A DNA stretch of 64,000 bases from CAZKAP01 sp964552195. Its GTDB lineage: Bacteria > Bacteroidota > Bacteroidia > Flavobacteriales > Flavobacteriaceae. This document shows positions 33,067 through 41,812 of this stretch, one piece after another. The position numbers were made by a program, and so were the translations under genes. The DNA is taken from NCBI GenBank assembly GCA_964552195.1, contig CAZKFM010000002.1:186001-250000 (forward strand). The letters run 5' to 3'. Positions within the stretch are counted from its first letter, which is position 1; every line of letters starts with the position of its first letter. The notes under the pieces are model-generated. The model made no database searches and was not told where the DNA came from. It worked only from the letters and a program-made list of their open reading frames with translations.

Positions 33067-35753
33067 AGGAGGAACGCTATCTGAAGCTGAGCGGCCTGGA
33101 GGCACTCGTAATCGGGCCGCACACGAATTTTGTCAACATAGGAGAACGCACCAACGTTTCGGGTTCCAGGAGATTTCTCCGTTTGATTAAGGAGGGCCGG
33201 TTCGAAGAGGCCGTCGAGATCGCGAGGGAACAAGTGGAAGGAGGCGCCCAGATCATCGATGTCAATATGGACGATGGCCTGATCGACGGAAAAGAGGCCA
33301 TGCTGACCTTTTTGAATCTGCTCATGGCGGAGCCCGACATAGCACGGGTTCCAATCATGATCGACTCCTCTAAGTGGGAGATCATTGAAGCGGGTCTTCG
33401 TGTGGTCCAGGGCAAATGCGTAGTGAACTCCATCAGCCTAAAAGAAGGGGAAGCAGAGTTCCTGAAACAGGCACGAAAAATCCGGAGATATGGGGCAGCT
33501 GCGGTTATCATGGCCTTTGACGAAAAGGGGCAGGCAGATACCCTGGAGCGCAGGATTGCCATAGCAAAGCGATCTTACGAATTGCTGGTGGATCAGGGTG
33601 TACTCCCTCCGGAAGACCTCATTTTTGACCTGAATATTTTTCCTGTCGCCACGGGTATAGATGCCCATAAAAATTATGCGCTGGACTTTATTGAGGCAAC
33701 GCGTTGGGTACGCCACCACCTTCCGCATTGCCAGGTGAGCGGTGGGGTGAGTAACATTTCGTTTTCCTTTAGAGGGAACCAGGTTGTCCGGGAGGCCATG
33801 CATTCCTCGTTCTTGTATCACGCAATTAAGGCCGGAATGAATATGGGGATCGTGAACCCCACCCTGCTCGAAGTATACGATGATATACCCCGGGACCTGT
33901 TGGAACGGGTAGAGGATGTGCTGCTCAATCGAAGGGAAGATGCCACGGAACGCCTGCTGGATTTCGCGCAGGGCCTTAAAGGAAGCAAAGTAGCGGAGAA
34001 GGCTGAGGAAGAAGACTGGAGGAATGATCCCCTTCAGGACCGGGTCAACCGTTCACTGGTTCGCGGCATAGACACCTATATTGAGCAGGACGCGGAAGAG
34101 GCCCGGCAGAGCGTCGATAAACCCCTTCAGGTCATTGAAGGTCACCTCATGACCGGAATGAAGCTGGTGGGAGACCTGTTTGGAAGTGGAAAGATGTTCC
34201 TGCCTCAGGTCGTTAAGTCGGCCAGGGTAATGAAAAAGGCGGTGGCCTACCTCACGCCTTTTATAGAGGCTTCCAAATCCGGAGAAACGAGGAGTGCCGG
34301 AAAGATCCTGCTCGCCACGGTCAAAGGTGACGTGCACGATATCGGTAAGAACATAGTGGGCGTAGTGCTGGCCTGTAACAATTATGAGATCATTGATCTT
34401 GGGGTAATGGTTCCGGCCGATCGCATTTTGGCCGTAGCCCGAGAAGAGCAGGTGGATATGATAGGTCTGAGCGGTCTGATTACCCCTTCCCTGGACGAAA
34501 TGGAATTCGTAGCGAGCGAAATGCAACGGGAAGGTTTCGACGTCCCTCTGCTCATCGGGGGTGCCACGACCTCCAAAGCGCATACGGCCGTCAAGATTGC
34601 TCAACAGTATTCCCATGGCGTCATCCACGTAACGGATGCATCGCGGGCAGTAACAATCGTGGGGCAACTATTGCAGGAAGAGTCGTCCGGGGATTACAAG
34701 AAAGCCATCCGAAAGGAATACGAGGAGTTTCGGTCGAAATTTCTGGACCGTCAGCAAGACAAAGAATATGTGCCGCTCAGTGAAGCACGGGCCATGCGCC
34801 TCTCCCTGGACTGGAAGCGGGCGGACATCCCGGAGCCCAGGGAAATTGGGGTGCGGACCATTGAAGCTCAGAATCTTGAGGATCTGCTGCCCTATATCGA
34901 CTGGACCCCGTTCTTTCGAAGCTGGGATCTCCATGGCAGATATCCCGATATACTTGAGGATGAGATAGTGGGATCCCAGGCACGGGAGCTCTATTCCGAC
35001 GCCCAACAGGCACTCAGGGAAATCGTAAATAAAGGGCAGCTACGGGCCAAAGCCGTATGGGGGATTTTTCCTGCGAATTCGACTCCTGACGACGATATCG
35101 TACTGAGTGATCCTCAGGATAAAACGAATCGAATTACTTTCCACACCTTGCGCCAGCAGACGCGCCGCAAGGCAGGAGTACCCTATTTGGCGCTTTCCGA
35201 TTTTGTCGCGCCGCTCTCATCGGGCAGGCAGGATTACTTGGGGTGTTTTTGCGTGACCGCAGGTTTTGGTAGTGATGAACTGGCTGCTTCCTATGAGTTG
35301 GCTCAGGACGACTACAATGCCATCATGGTAAAAGCCCTTGCCGACCGCCTTGCGGAGGCCTTTGCCGAATTCCTGCACGAAAAAATCCGCAGGCAGCATT
35401 GGGGGTATGCCCCAGCAGAATCGCTAAGCGGTGAGGAAATGATAGCAGAAAAATACAGGGGGATACGACCAGCTCCCGGCTATCCGGCCTGCCCGGACCA
35501 TCTGGAGAAACTGGCCATATGGGATGTACTCGGCGTAAATGACCGCATCGGAGTCCGGTTAACGGAGTCCCTGGCCATGTGGCCGGCGGCCAGCGTGAGC
35601 GGATATTACTTCGCGCACCCAGAGGCCCGGTATTTCGGTCTGGGTAAGATTACCCAGGATCAGCTCGAAGACTATGCAAAGCGAACGGGTCGGGATTTGG
35701 ATACTGCAGCCCGATGGCTCGCTCCCAATCTGGCGAACAAGAATTTGGTATGA
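33063..35753 (+). CDS. metH: Methionine synthase, folate/cobalamin/activation part (split MetH)
   Basis: 896 residues covering the rest of MetH: pterin-binding domain (FVNIGERTNVSGSRRF, about 19-270), cobalamin cap and Rossmann domain with the B12 ligand in GDVHDIGKNIVG (about 422-433), and the SAM-dependent reactivation domain with RPAPGYPACPDH near residue 805. It transfers the methyl of methyl-THF via cobalamin to the homocysteine bound by the preceding protein. metF follows with a 4-bp ATGA overlap. Confidence 0.96.
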   Translation: MKEERYLKLSGLEALVIGPHTNFVNIGERTNVSGSRRFLRLIKEGRFEEAVEIAREQVEGGAQIIDVNMDDGLIDGKEAMLTFLNLLMAEPDIARVPIMIDSSKWEIIEAGLRVVQGKCVVNSISLKEGEAEFLKQARKIRRYGAAAVIMAFDEKGQADTLERRIAIAKRSYELLVDQGVLPPEDLIFDLNIFPVATGIDAHKNYALDFIEATRWVRHHLPHCQVSGGVSNISFSFRGNQVVREAMHSSFLYHAIKAGMNMGIVNPTLLEVYDDIPRDLLERVEDVLLNRREDATERLLDFAQGLKGSKVAEKAEEEDWRNDPLQDRVNRSLVRGIDTYIEQDAEEARQSVDKPLQVIEGHLMTGMKLVGDLFGSGKMFLPQVVKSARVMKKAVAYLTPFIEASKSGETRSAGKILLATVKGDVHDIGKNIVGVVLACNNYEIIDLGVMVPADRILAVAREEQVDMIGLSGLITPSLDEMEFVASEMQREGFDVPLLIGGATTSKAHTAVKIAQQYSHGVIHVTDASRAVTIVGQLLQEESSGDYKKAIRKEYEEFRSKFLDRQQDKEYVPLSEARAMRLSLDWKRADIPEPREIGVRTIEAQNLEDLLPYIDWTPFFRSWDLHGRYPDILEDEIVGSQARELYSDAQQALREIVNKGQLRAKAVWGIFPANSTPDDDIVLSDPQDKTNRITFHTLRQQTRRKAGVPYLALSDFVAPLSSGRQDYLGCFCVTAGFGSDELAASYELAQDDYNAIMVKALADRLAEAFAEFLHEKIRRQHWGYAPAESLSGEEMIAEKYRGIRPAPGYPACPDHLEKLAIWDVLGVNDRIGVRLTESLAMWPAASVSGYYFAHPEARYFGLGKITQDQLEDYAKRTGRDLDTAARWLAPNLANKNLV

Positions 35754-36703
35754 AGGTAACCGAACATATAGAGGCTGCTGGGGGCAAGACGCACTTCACC
35801 TTCGAGGTGATTCCTCCGGTCAAGGGCCACAGCATAGAGGAGCTCTATAAAAATATCGACCCGCTAATGGAGTTCGATCCCTGTTTTATCGATGTCACTA
35901 CTTCTCGGGAAGAATATATCTACATCGATCGCGGGGGCTTACTGGATAAGAAACTCACGCGCATGAGGCCCGGTACTTTAGGAATCTGCGCGGCCATCAG
36001 GCACAAGTACGATGTGGATACGGTGCCCCATGTTCTCTGTGGCGGCTTTACCAAGGAAGAAACGGAATACCTCCTGGTGGATTGTCACTATCTGGGCATA
36101 CAGAATGTAATGGCACTAAGGGGAGATCCCATGCGGGAAGAGAAGTATTTCGAACCCACCCCTGGTGGGAACCGGTATGCCAGTGACCTGGTGGAGCAGA
36201 TTTGCAACCTCAACAGGGGGATATACCTGCACGAAGCTGTGGAGACAGGCAACAGCACGGATTTTTGTATAGGAGTTTCCGGTTATCCTGAGAAACACAT
36301 GGAGGCTCCATCCCTGGAATCCGACCTGAAAAGACTCAAGGAGAAGGTAGAACTCGGTGCGGATTACGTGGTTACCCAAATGTTTTTCGACAACAGTAAA
36401 TATTTTGAATTCGTAAAGACGGCCCGGAGCATGGGCATAGAGGTTCCGATTATACCCGGGATCAAGCCTATAGCCGTTAGCCGGCACCTGAACCTGCTGC
36501 CGCAGGTGTTTAGAACGGAATTGCCCCAGGAATTGGTGGAGGCCGTGGAATCCTGCAAGGATAATAAGTCCATACGGGAGGTCGGAATCGAATGGGCGAT
36601 ACATCAGACCCGGGAGTTGATCGAGTGGGGGGTACCCGTAGTTCACTATTACTCCATGGGGAAGTCCGACAATATCCGAAGGATAGCCGAAGCGGTATTT
36701 TAG
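35750..36703 (+). CDS. metF: 5,10-methylenetetrahydrofolate reductase
   Basis: Supplies methyl-THF to MetH using FAD and NAD(P)H. 317 residues from MKVTEHIEAAGGKTHFTFEV, with the catalytic Glu in FEVIPPVKG, the ALRGDP FAD-binding motif and the QMFFDN segment near residue 215. The ATG at 35750 overlaps the metH stop as ATGA; an upstream in-frame ATG at 35714 lies inside metH and was not used. Part of the SAM-I-controlled operon. Confidence 0.96.
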   Translation: MKVTEHIEAAGGKTHFTFEVIPPVKGHSIEELYKNIDPLMEFDPCFIDVTTSREEYIYIDRGGLLDKKLTRMRPGTLGICAAIRHKYDVDTVPHVLCGGFTKEETEYLLVDCHYLGIQNVMALRGDPMREEKYFEPTPGGNRYASDLVEQICNLNRGIYLHEAVETGNSTDFCIGVSGYPEKHMEAPSLESDLKRLKEKVELGADYVVTQMFFDNSKYFEFVKTARSMGIEVPIIPGIKPIAVSRHLNLLPQVFRTELPQELVEAVESCKDNKSIREVGIEWAIHQTRELIEWGVPVVHYYSMGKSDNIRRIAEAVF

Positions 36704-37827
36704 TGTTAGCTTTGCGCGTGATCCGAAGGATATACCTTATTCTCTTCGCCTCAGTATCGGCCTGGTGTTGGGCACAGAACACCAGTGGAAGGCCTGTTTA
36801 CGAGTGGGATGTCTCCCTATACCACGGAACCATAGCCCGTCACAACCCGGACATCACCCACCTGATTCAGGACCATCCCAGCGGACTCATACTGGGCTGG
36901 AATCGCAAGCGATTCGGTGAAAATGACTGGGAGGCCTGGTTCGGGTATCCGGATACCGGGTTCACCTTTGTCTATCAGGATATGGCCAATCCTGTACTCG
37001 GGGATAATTACGGCCTGTATGCCCATTACAACTTTTACTTCTTTAAAAGGCAGTTTCAGCTTAGAATAGGTCAGGGTCTGGCCTACAATACCCTTCCCTA
37101 CGACCGGGAAACCAATTTCAGGAATGTGGCCTATGGCTCCCACATATTGAGCAGCACCCTGATCATGGCCAACTACAGAATGGAGAATATCTGGAAGTCT
37201 TTGGGCCTGCAGATGGGGCTTTCACTGATCCATTACTCCAATGCCAACGTGCGCGCTCCCAATGCATCGACCAATAGCATCGTCTGGAACATGGGGGCTA
37301 TCTATCGTCTCGACTCTCCCATACCTAAATCCTTTATCCGACCGGCCGAGCCTGCAGTTCCTCCGGATTGGAAGGGACTCCACTGGAGCCTGGTTCTCCG
37401 GGCCGGCGTCAACGAAGGCGATGTACTGGGGTCCGGAAGATTTGGATTCGTAGTTCCCTCCATAATGGTCGATCGAAGGGTGAGCAAGCTCAGTACCCTG
37501 CAGGGAGGCGCAGAGCTTTTCCTGACTCCGTTCCTCAAGGAATACATCCGCTTTCAGGCGGCATCCTTTCCCGAACGGGGAATTGCCCCGGGCACAGACT
37601 GGAGAAGGGCAGGGATATACCTCGGACACGAGTTGCACGTCAACCGCCTGAGCGTAATTACTCAGCTGGGCTTTTACGCCTACTATCCGTTTGCATTTGA
37701 GACCCGTTTTTACAACAGGACCGGACTCAGATACTATATACGGGATAACTGGTTTGCGGCGGTAACCCTGAAGTCACATGCCGCGGCTGCTGAAGCTGTT
37801 GAATGGGGGCTGGGCTACCAATGGTAA
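36703..37827 (+). CDS. Acyloxyacyl hydrolase/PagL-like outer-membrane protein
   Basis: About 374 residues. A hydrophobic export signal (IRRIYLILFASVSAWCWAQ) precedes many amphipathic strands. GLSLIHYSNANVRAPN carries the His-x-Ser-Asn motif of PagL-type lipid A 3-O-deacylases. The protein is about twice the length of PagL, as is common for the Bacteroidota relatives. Starts are non-ATG: GTG at 36703 (sharing a base with the metF stop), TTG at 36712 or GTG at 36718. Lipid A modification is predicted by family only. Confidence 0.78.
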   Translation: MLALRVIRRIYLILFASVSAWCWAQNTSGRPVYEWDVSLYHGTIARHNPDITHLIQDHPSGLILGWNRKRFGENDWEAWFGYPDTGFTFVYQDMANPVLGDNYGLYAHYNFYFFKRQFQLRIGQGLAYNTLPYDRETNFRNVAYGSHILSSTLIMANYRMENIWKSLGLQMGLSLIHYSNANVRAPNASTNSIVWNMGAIYRLDSPIPKSFIRPAEPAVPPDWKGLHWSLVLRAGVNEGDVLGSGRFGFVVPSIMVDRRVSKLSTLQGGAELFLTPFLKEYIRFQAASFPERGIAPGTDWRRAGIYLGHELHVNRLSVITQLGFYAYYPFAFETRFYNRTGLRYYIRDNWFAAVTLKSHAAAAEAVEWGLGYQW

Positions 37828-37847
37828 TTAAAGAGGAAAAGCAAAGT

Positions 37848-38651
37848 ATGAACAGGAAAACTAAAACCCGATCGGGCTACACCAGGCATAAAATAGGGTT
37901 CTGGAGCATGGGCTTGTGGGTACTGCTGATTTTGAATGGATGCCGATGGGAAGGGGCGCCTGACTGTTTTCAGGGTGCAGGTCCTCAGGTGAGCCGGGAA
38001 ATTTCAGTGGGGAGCTTCGACAAGATTACCGTATTTGAGAACGTGCGATTGGTATTGCGGTCCGGGAGTCAGCAGCGGGTCGAACTCAGTGCTCCGGATA
38101 ATCTGCTCAATGATATATCGGCCGTTGTGGATCAGGGACGTCTGATTCTTCGCAACGAGAACAACTGTAATTTTTTCCGGGATTATGGATTGGTCGTTTT
38201 TACCATTACCTCACCGAACCTTACCGAGGTACGTAGCTTTACGGGCTGGACGATTTCCTCAGAGGGTACCCTGAACTGGGACCGCTTGAACCTGATTTCC
38301 GAATCGTTTGTGGTTTCGGATTCGGAAACCACCGTGGGCTCTTTCGATCTCAGTCTGGATACCGACCGGATCCGTATCGTAGTAAATGGAGGCTCTTATT
38401 TTCAGTTGGAGGGTCGCAGCGGCTTTTTATATGTCAATGTAGCCGCGGGGAATTCACGCATCGAATCTCTGAATCTTACGGTGGATTCGGTGGAGGTCCT
38501 GCACCGGGGATCCCAGGATGTACTGGTCAATCCCCAACTCAAGATTAAGGGGCGCATAAGCGGTTATGGAGACGTTATTTCCGCTACAAGACCGCCACTT
38601 GTGGAAGTCGAAGAAACCTTTAACGGAAGACTGCGTTTTTTACAGGATTAG
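37848..38651 (+). CDS. DUF2807 (head GIN domain) lipoprotein
   Basis: About 267 residues. The N terminus has a basic region, a hydrophobic stretch and a possible lipobox ending LLILNGC. The body is a DUF2807-type beta-helix: SREISVGSFDKITVFENVRLVLR, VVDQGRLIL, SPNLTEVRSFTG and repeated short strands to the end. An upstream ATG at 37821 overlaps the previous stop and is an alternative. Function of these surface or periplasmic proteins is unknown. Confidence 0.85.
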   Translation: MNRKTKTRSGYTRHKIGFWSMGLWVLLILNGCRWEGAPDCFQGAGPQVSREISVGSFDKITVFENVRLVLRSGSQQRVELSAPDNLLNDISAVVDQGRLILRNENNCNFFRDYGLVVFTITSPNLTEVRSFTGWTISSEGTLNWDRLNLISESFVVSDSETTVGSFDLSLDTDRIRIVVNGGSYFQLEGRSGFLYVNVAAGNSRIESLNLTVDSVEVLHRGSQDVLVNPQLKIKGRISGYGDVISATRPPLVEVEETFNGRLRFLQD

Positions 38652-38727
38652 AAGGTTGCGAAAGGAGTAATTTTGCCCGAGGTTTGCAACCGTAAACGAA
38701 TTCCTAAACCCGAGAACCCCGTACAGG

Positions 38728-39813
38728 ATGTCGCTGAGTTCAATATTTCATTCCCTGCTGGGGAAGGCCCCAAAATCCCCTGTGGAAACGGCGAACCTGA
38801 AAGGCGATGAGCTGGCCGGGGCATTGTTTCACAATTTGTACGCCGATCAGCGGATTCCGGCCATGGCGGTTACGGTGCTACGGGATGGAGACTGCATTCT
38901 GAGCAAGGGCTATGGTAAGATTTCGGGCGCTTCGGGGGGCAAATTGAAACCCGGAGACACGCTGTTCCGAATTGCAAGTATATCCAAGTGTATCACCGGA
39001 ATTGCGCTGGGACGAATGCAGGAACAGGGGATTTTGGAACTTGACGATTCCTTTTACAAGCATGTACCCGAATATCCGAGGAAGCAGTTCGACTTTAGCT
39101 TGAGAATGCTGGCTACTCACACGGCGGGTATCCGCACCTACCGCGGACGTGAACTGGTTTCCAACAGACCTCTGAGCATACAGGAGGGGACAGGCATGTT
39201 CAGCAAGGATCCTCTGCAGTATATACCGGGATCCGATTTCCTGTATAACAGTTTCGATTTTGTCCTGCTCTCGCTGGCGATGGAGAAGGCGAGCGGTATG
39301 CCCTTCAGTGAATATGTACTTCAGGAAGTGCTCATGCCTCTGGGCATGCTCAATACCTTTCCCGAGCCCAGACGCAAATTCGAATGGAAGGCCTATAAAG
39401 CGCGATTAGCCTCTTGGCACAGTCCGTCGCGATCGGGTTTTCGCAAGGCCCTGCCTGTAAATAACCATTATAAGATGGCGGGGGGAGGATACCTTTCGAC
39501 CAGCGAAGATATCGCCAGGCTCGGACAGGCAGTCCTGGAGGGGAAACTACTCACTGAGGACACCTACCACCAGGTATTCCGTCCCCAGTTGGTGCTTGGT
39601 AAGAGCACGTTTTACGGATTAGGCTGGCAGGTGAGCCATGATGAACACAACCGTTCCTTTATCGGTCATGTGGGTAACAGTGTGGGGGCTTATACGAATT
39701 TCTATGTGTATCCGGAAGATCAAACCGTATTCAGCATACTGATCAATTCCTCCGATCCCAAGGTACAGCCCGAACTGGACAAGGCCATTAATGCGGTGCT
39801 GTCAGCTCGTTGA
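38728..39813 (+). CDS. Serine hydrolase of the class C beta-lactamase fold
   Basis: 361 residues. The three penicillin-recognising motifs are present: SISK with the nucleophile (RIASISKCITGIAL, about residue 89), YNS (FLYNSFDFVLL, about 172) and HVGNSVGAY near 312 in place of KTG, as in the esterase/EstB group. There is no signal peptide, so a cytoplasmic or peripheral location is likely, and a true beta-lactamase role is improbable. The 3' end overlaps the convergent gldA by 26 bp. Confidence 0.88.
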   Translation: MSLSSIFHSLLGKAPKSPVETANLKGDELAGALFHNLYADQRIPAMAVTVLRDGDCILSKGYGKISGASGGKLKPGDTLFRIASISKCITGIALGRMQEQGILELDDSFYKHVPEYPRKQFDFSLRMLATHTAGIRTYRGRELVSNRPLSIQEGTGMFSKDPLQYIPGSDFLYNSFDFVLLSLAMEKASGMPFSEYVLQEVLMPLGMLNTFPEPRRKFEWKAYKARLASWHSPSRSGFRKALPVNNHYKMAGGGYLSTSEDIARLGQAVLEGKLLTEDTYHQVFRPQLVLGKSTFYGLGWQVSHDEHNRSFIGHVGNSVGAYTNFYVYPEDQTVFSILINSSDPKVQPELDKAINAVLSAR

Positions 39814-40687
39814 AGAGTTCCGGGAGTCCCTGATGGCGGCGCTGGAGTTTCAGTGTCTTGAGCCCGTTGTCATGGGCGAAATCAAAAACGGCTGCGCGGC
39901 GGTCGCTACCGGTGGTAAAATGGAGCTCATAGCAAAACCCGTGCAGATTCCGGGCGGACTTCAAGTCCGGAAGACGATGCAGGAGAACCTCTTCGATGCG
40001 GTAGTCGAATTCCACCTCGAGCACCTGGCCTTCTTCCTCGTTAAGCTCGTCCAGACGGCGATCGGATACCAGCTCCCCCTTGTGGATTATCAGTACCCGT
40101 TGGCAGACAGATTCCACCTCGTCCAGCAGGTGAGTAGACAGGAGTATTGTCCTCTCACCCCCAAGTGAACGGATCAAGTCCCGAAAACCCTGTCGCTGGT
40201 TCGGGTCCAGACCCGTCCCGGGTTCGTCCAGTATGAGCACTTCGGGCTCGGGCAGTAAGGCTGCTGAAAGGCCGACGCGTTGTTTGTATCCCTTGGACAG
40301 GGCACCTATTTTCTTATTGGCCTCCGGACCCAGACCGGTCCTTTCGATGACGGATTCCACCCCGGTTTTCGAACAATCGTACAGGTCCGCCTGAAAGGCA
40401 AGGTATTCCCGTACGTACATATTGGGATAAAGAGGGTTGTTCTCGGGCAGGTAGCCGACCCGGGAGCGGACTTCCATGATTTGTTTCCGGATATCAAAGC
40501 CGGCGACCCTCGCGGTGCCGCTATCGGGTTGCAGTCCGGTGGTCAGAATCTTCATGAGGGTGGATTTGCCGGCCCCGTTAGGGCCCAGAAAACCAACAAT
40601 CTCCCCACTCTTTATGTCGAAGCTCACCTCGTCCAGAGCACGTTGAGTGCCATAAGTCTTGGTCAGTTTTTCAACTTGAATGGACAT
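39788..40687 (-). CDS. gldA: Gliding-motility ABC transporter ATP-binding protein
   Basis: 299 residues from MSIQVEKLTKTYGTQRALDEV, the characteristic GldA opening. Walker A is GPNGAGKST, the signature is LSKGYKQRVGLSAALL, Walker B is VLILDEPGTGLD, and the switch His is LLSTHLLDEV. GldA works with the GldF/GldG membrane partners, which are not adjacent. An upstream extension of six residues is possible. Identification rests on resemblance to GldA rather than to other drug-type ATPases. Confidence 0.87.
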   Translation of the reverse strand: MSIQVEKLTKTYGTQRALDEVSFDIKSGEIVGFLGPNGAGKSTLMKILTTGLQPDSGTARVAGFDIRKQIMEVRSRVGYLPENNPLYPNMYVREYLAFQADLYDCSKTGVESVIERTGLGPEANKKIGALSKGYKQRVGLSAALLPEPEVLILDEPGTGLDPNQRQGFRDLIRSLGGERTILLSTHLLDEVESVCQRVLIIHKGELVSDRRLDELNEEEGQVLEVEFDYRIEEVLLHRLPDLKSARNLHGFCYELHFTTGSDRRAAVFDFAHDNGLKTLKLQRRHQGLPELFNELTAPH

Positions 40688-40838
40688 GCGGATTTTTTTT
40701 TGCAAGTTAGAGGAACTCCCAGTGACTCACAAAGCCTGCCCCGTGTTTTAACCGGGTCGGAAGGACCTGCATTTTTCTTCCCTTGCTGGGTTTTCCCTGG
40801 AAATTGCAGGTTTATTTAGGCCGTTTCAGCGAAAAGTG

Positions 40839-40846
40839 TAAATTTG
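40839..40846 (+). promoter_or_regulatory. -7 promoter element of the pheA operon
   Basis: TAAATTTG matches TAnnTTTG. TTTA at 40815-40818 gives a weak -33 with a 20-bp spacer. Transcription would start about 40852, some 14 nt before the leader peptide ATG. Confidence 0.6.
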
Positions 40847-40865
40847 GCTTTCGACTTTATCAGTA

Positions 40866-40928
40866 ATGAAGCAGTTCTGGAACGTATACTTTTTTTACTA
40901 TACTCCTCATTCGGGGGGGACGTTCTAG
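40866..40928 (+). CDS. Aromatic leader peptide of the pheA attenuator
   Basis: A 20-codon ORF (ATG 40866, TAG 40926) encodes a peptide starting MKQFWNVYFFYY and ending in Phe: four Phe, three Tyr and one Trp. Such enrichment directly ahead of pheA, with a terminator between, is the mark of a ribosome-mediated attenuation leader. The stall codons TAC-TTT-TTT-TAC-TAT lie at 40887-40901. The stop codon overlaps the pairing region that would otherwise form the antiterminator, as expected for this mechanism. Confidence 0.8.
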   Translation: MKQFWNVYFFYYTPHSGGTF

Positions 40929-40952
40929 TGCTGAATAAATAAAAACACTTTG

Positions 40953-40981
40953 AAGTCCCGCCATGAGCGGGACTTTTTTTT
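40953..40981 (+). terminator. Attenuator terminator immediately before pheA
   Basis: A perfect 9-bp stem AAGTCCCGC (40953-40961) / GCGGGACTT (40967-40975) with loop CATGA and a T run to 40981; the pheA ATG is at 40985. Competing pairings are visible: GGGGGGAC (40914-40921) can pair with GTCCC of the left arm (antiterminator), and GAACGT (40880-40885) with ACGTTC (40920-40925) (pause hairpin). Confidence 0.88.
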
Positions 40982-40984
40982 AGG

Positions 40985-41812
40985 ATGAAAATAGCCATAC
41001 AGGGTATCCGGGGTTCGAACCATCACGAAGTGGCCTGCTCGTACTATTCCCAAAACACGGAACTGGTCGAGTGCCTGTCGTTCGAGGAAATGGTGGACCG
41101 CTTGGTATGCGGTGATGCGGAGCAGGGGGTGATGGCTATTGAAAATTCCATAGCCGGATCCATTATTCCGAATTATGCACTGATTTACAAGAACAATCTG
41201 CATGTCGTCGGCGAGTATTATCTGGGCATTCGCCATCATCTCATGGCGCTGGAAGGCCAGGATGTCAATGATCTCACCGAAGTGCGATCTCACCCCATGG
41301 CACTGCTGCAGTGCATGAGTTACCTGAAGGGGCTGGACGGGATACGACTGGTGGAGGATGTGGATACGGCCGAAACTGCCCGTCTGATCAGTAAGGAGAG
41401 ACTCCGGGGCATAGCCGCCATAGCTCCCCGGATGGCGGCGGAACTATACGGCCTGCAGATCCTTTGTGAGGACATACAGACGATCAAGAACAACGCCACC
41501 CGCTTTATCATGATTTCCCCTAAAGCCATTGCTGACGGAGAAGGGACGAACATCGACAAGGCCTCCCTGCGTTTCGTAACGGAGCACAAGCGAGGTAGCC
41601 TGGCAACCGTTCTGAATGTCATGAGCGATTGCAACCTTAACCTGACCAAAATACAGTCCCTTCCGATCATCGAGACCCCATGGAAATACGCCTTCTTTGT
41701 CGATGTGACCTTTGATGACCCGGTTCATTTCTACAAGGCGGAGTCTCTTTTGAAAATCATGTCCGAAGACTTTCGTGTGCTGGGACTTTACAAAAACGCC
41801 TTAAGCCTATGA
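40985..41812 (+). CDS. pheA: Prephenate dehydratase
   Basis: Makes phenylpyruvate from prephenate. The 275-residue monofunctional enzyme has IAIQGIRGSNHHEVA at the N terminus, GVMAIENSIAGSI, the catalytic Thr-Arg-Phe in NNATRFIMIS, and a C-terminal ACT domain (GSLATVLNVMSDCNLNLTKIQSLPI) for phenylalanine feedback. No chorismate mutase domain is attached; that activity is in the fused last gene of the operon. Expression is probably set by the attenuator just upstream. Confidence 0.95.
   Translation: MKIAIQGIRGSNHHEVACSYYSQNTELVECLSFEEMVDRLVCGDAEQGVMAIENSIAGSIIPNYALIYKNNLHVVGEYYLGIRHHLMALEGQDVNDLTEVRSHPMALLQCMSYLKGLDGIRLVEDVDTAETARLISKERLRGIAAIAPRMAAELYGLQILCEDIQTIKNNATRFIMISPKAIADGEGTNIDKASLRFVTEHKRGSLATVLNVMSDCNLNLTKIQSLPIIETPWKYAFFVDVTFDDPVHFYKAESLLKIMSEDFRVLGLYKNALSL

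Noticed and set aside
38654..38691. Inverted repeat GGTTGC...GCAACC and a TAATTTTG box upstream of the serine hydrolase
   Set aside because: The arms are only 6 bp and 26 bp apart, and no -33 lies at a fitting distance; too weak to list as a site.
38728..39813. A beta-lactamase resistance gene
   Set aside because: It has the SxxK fold motif but no signal peptide and no KTG triad; it fits the esterase-like group.
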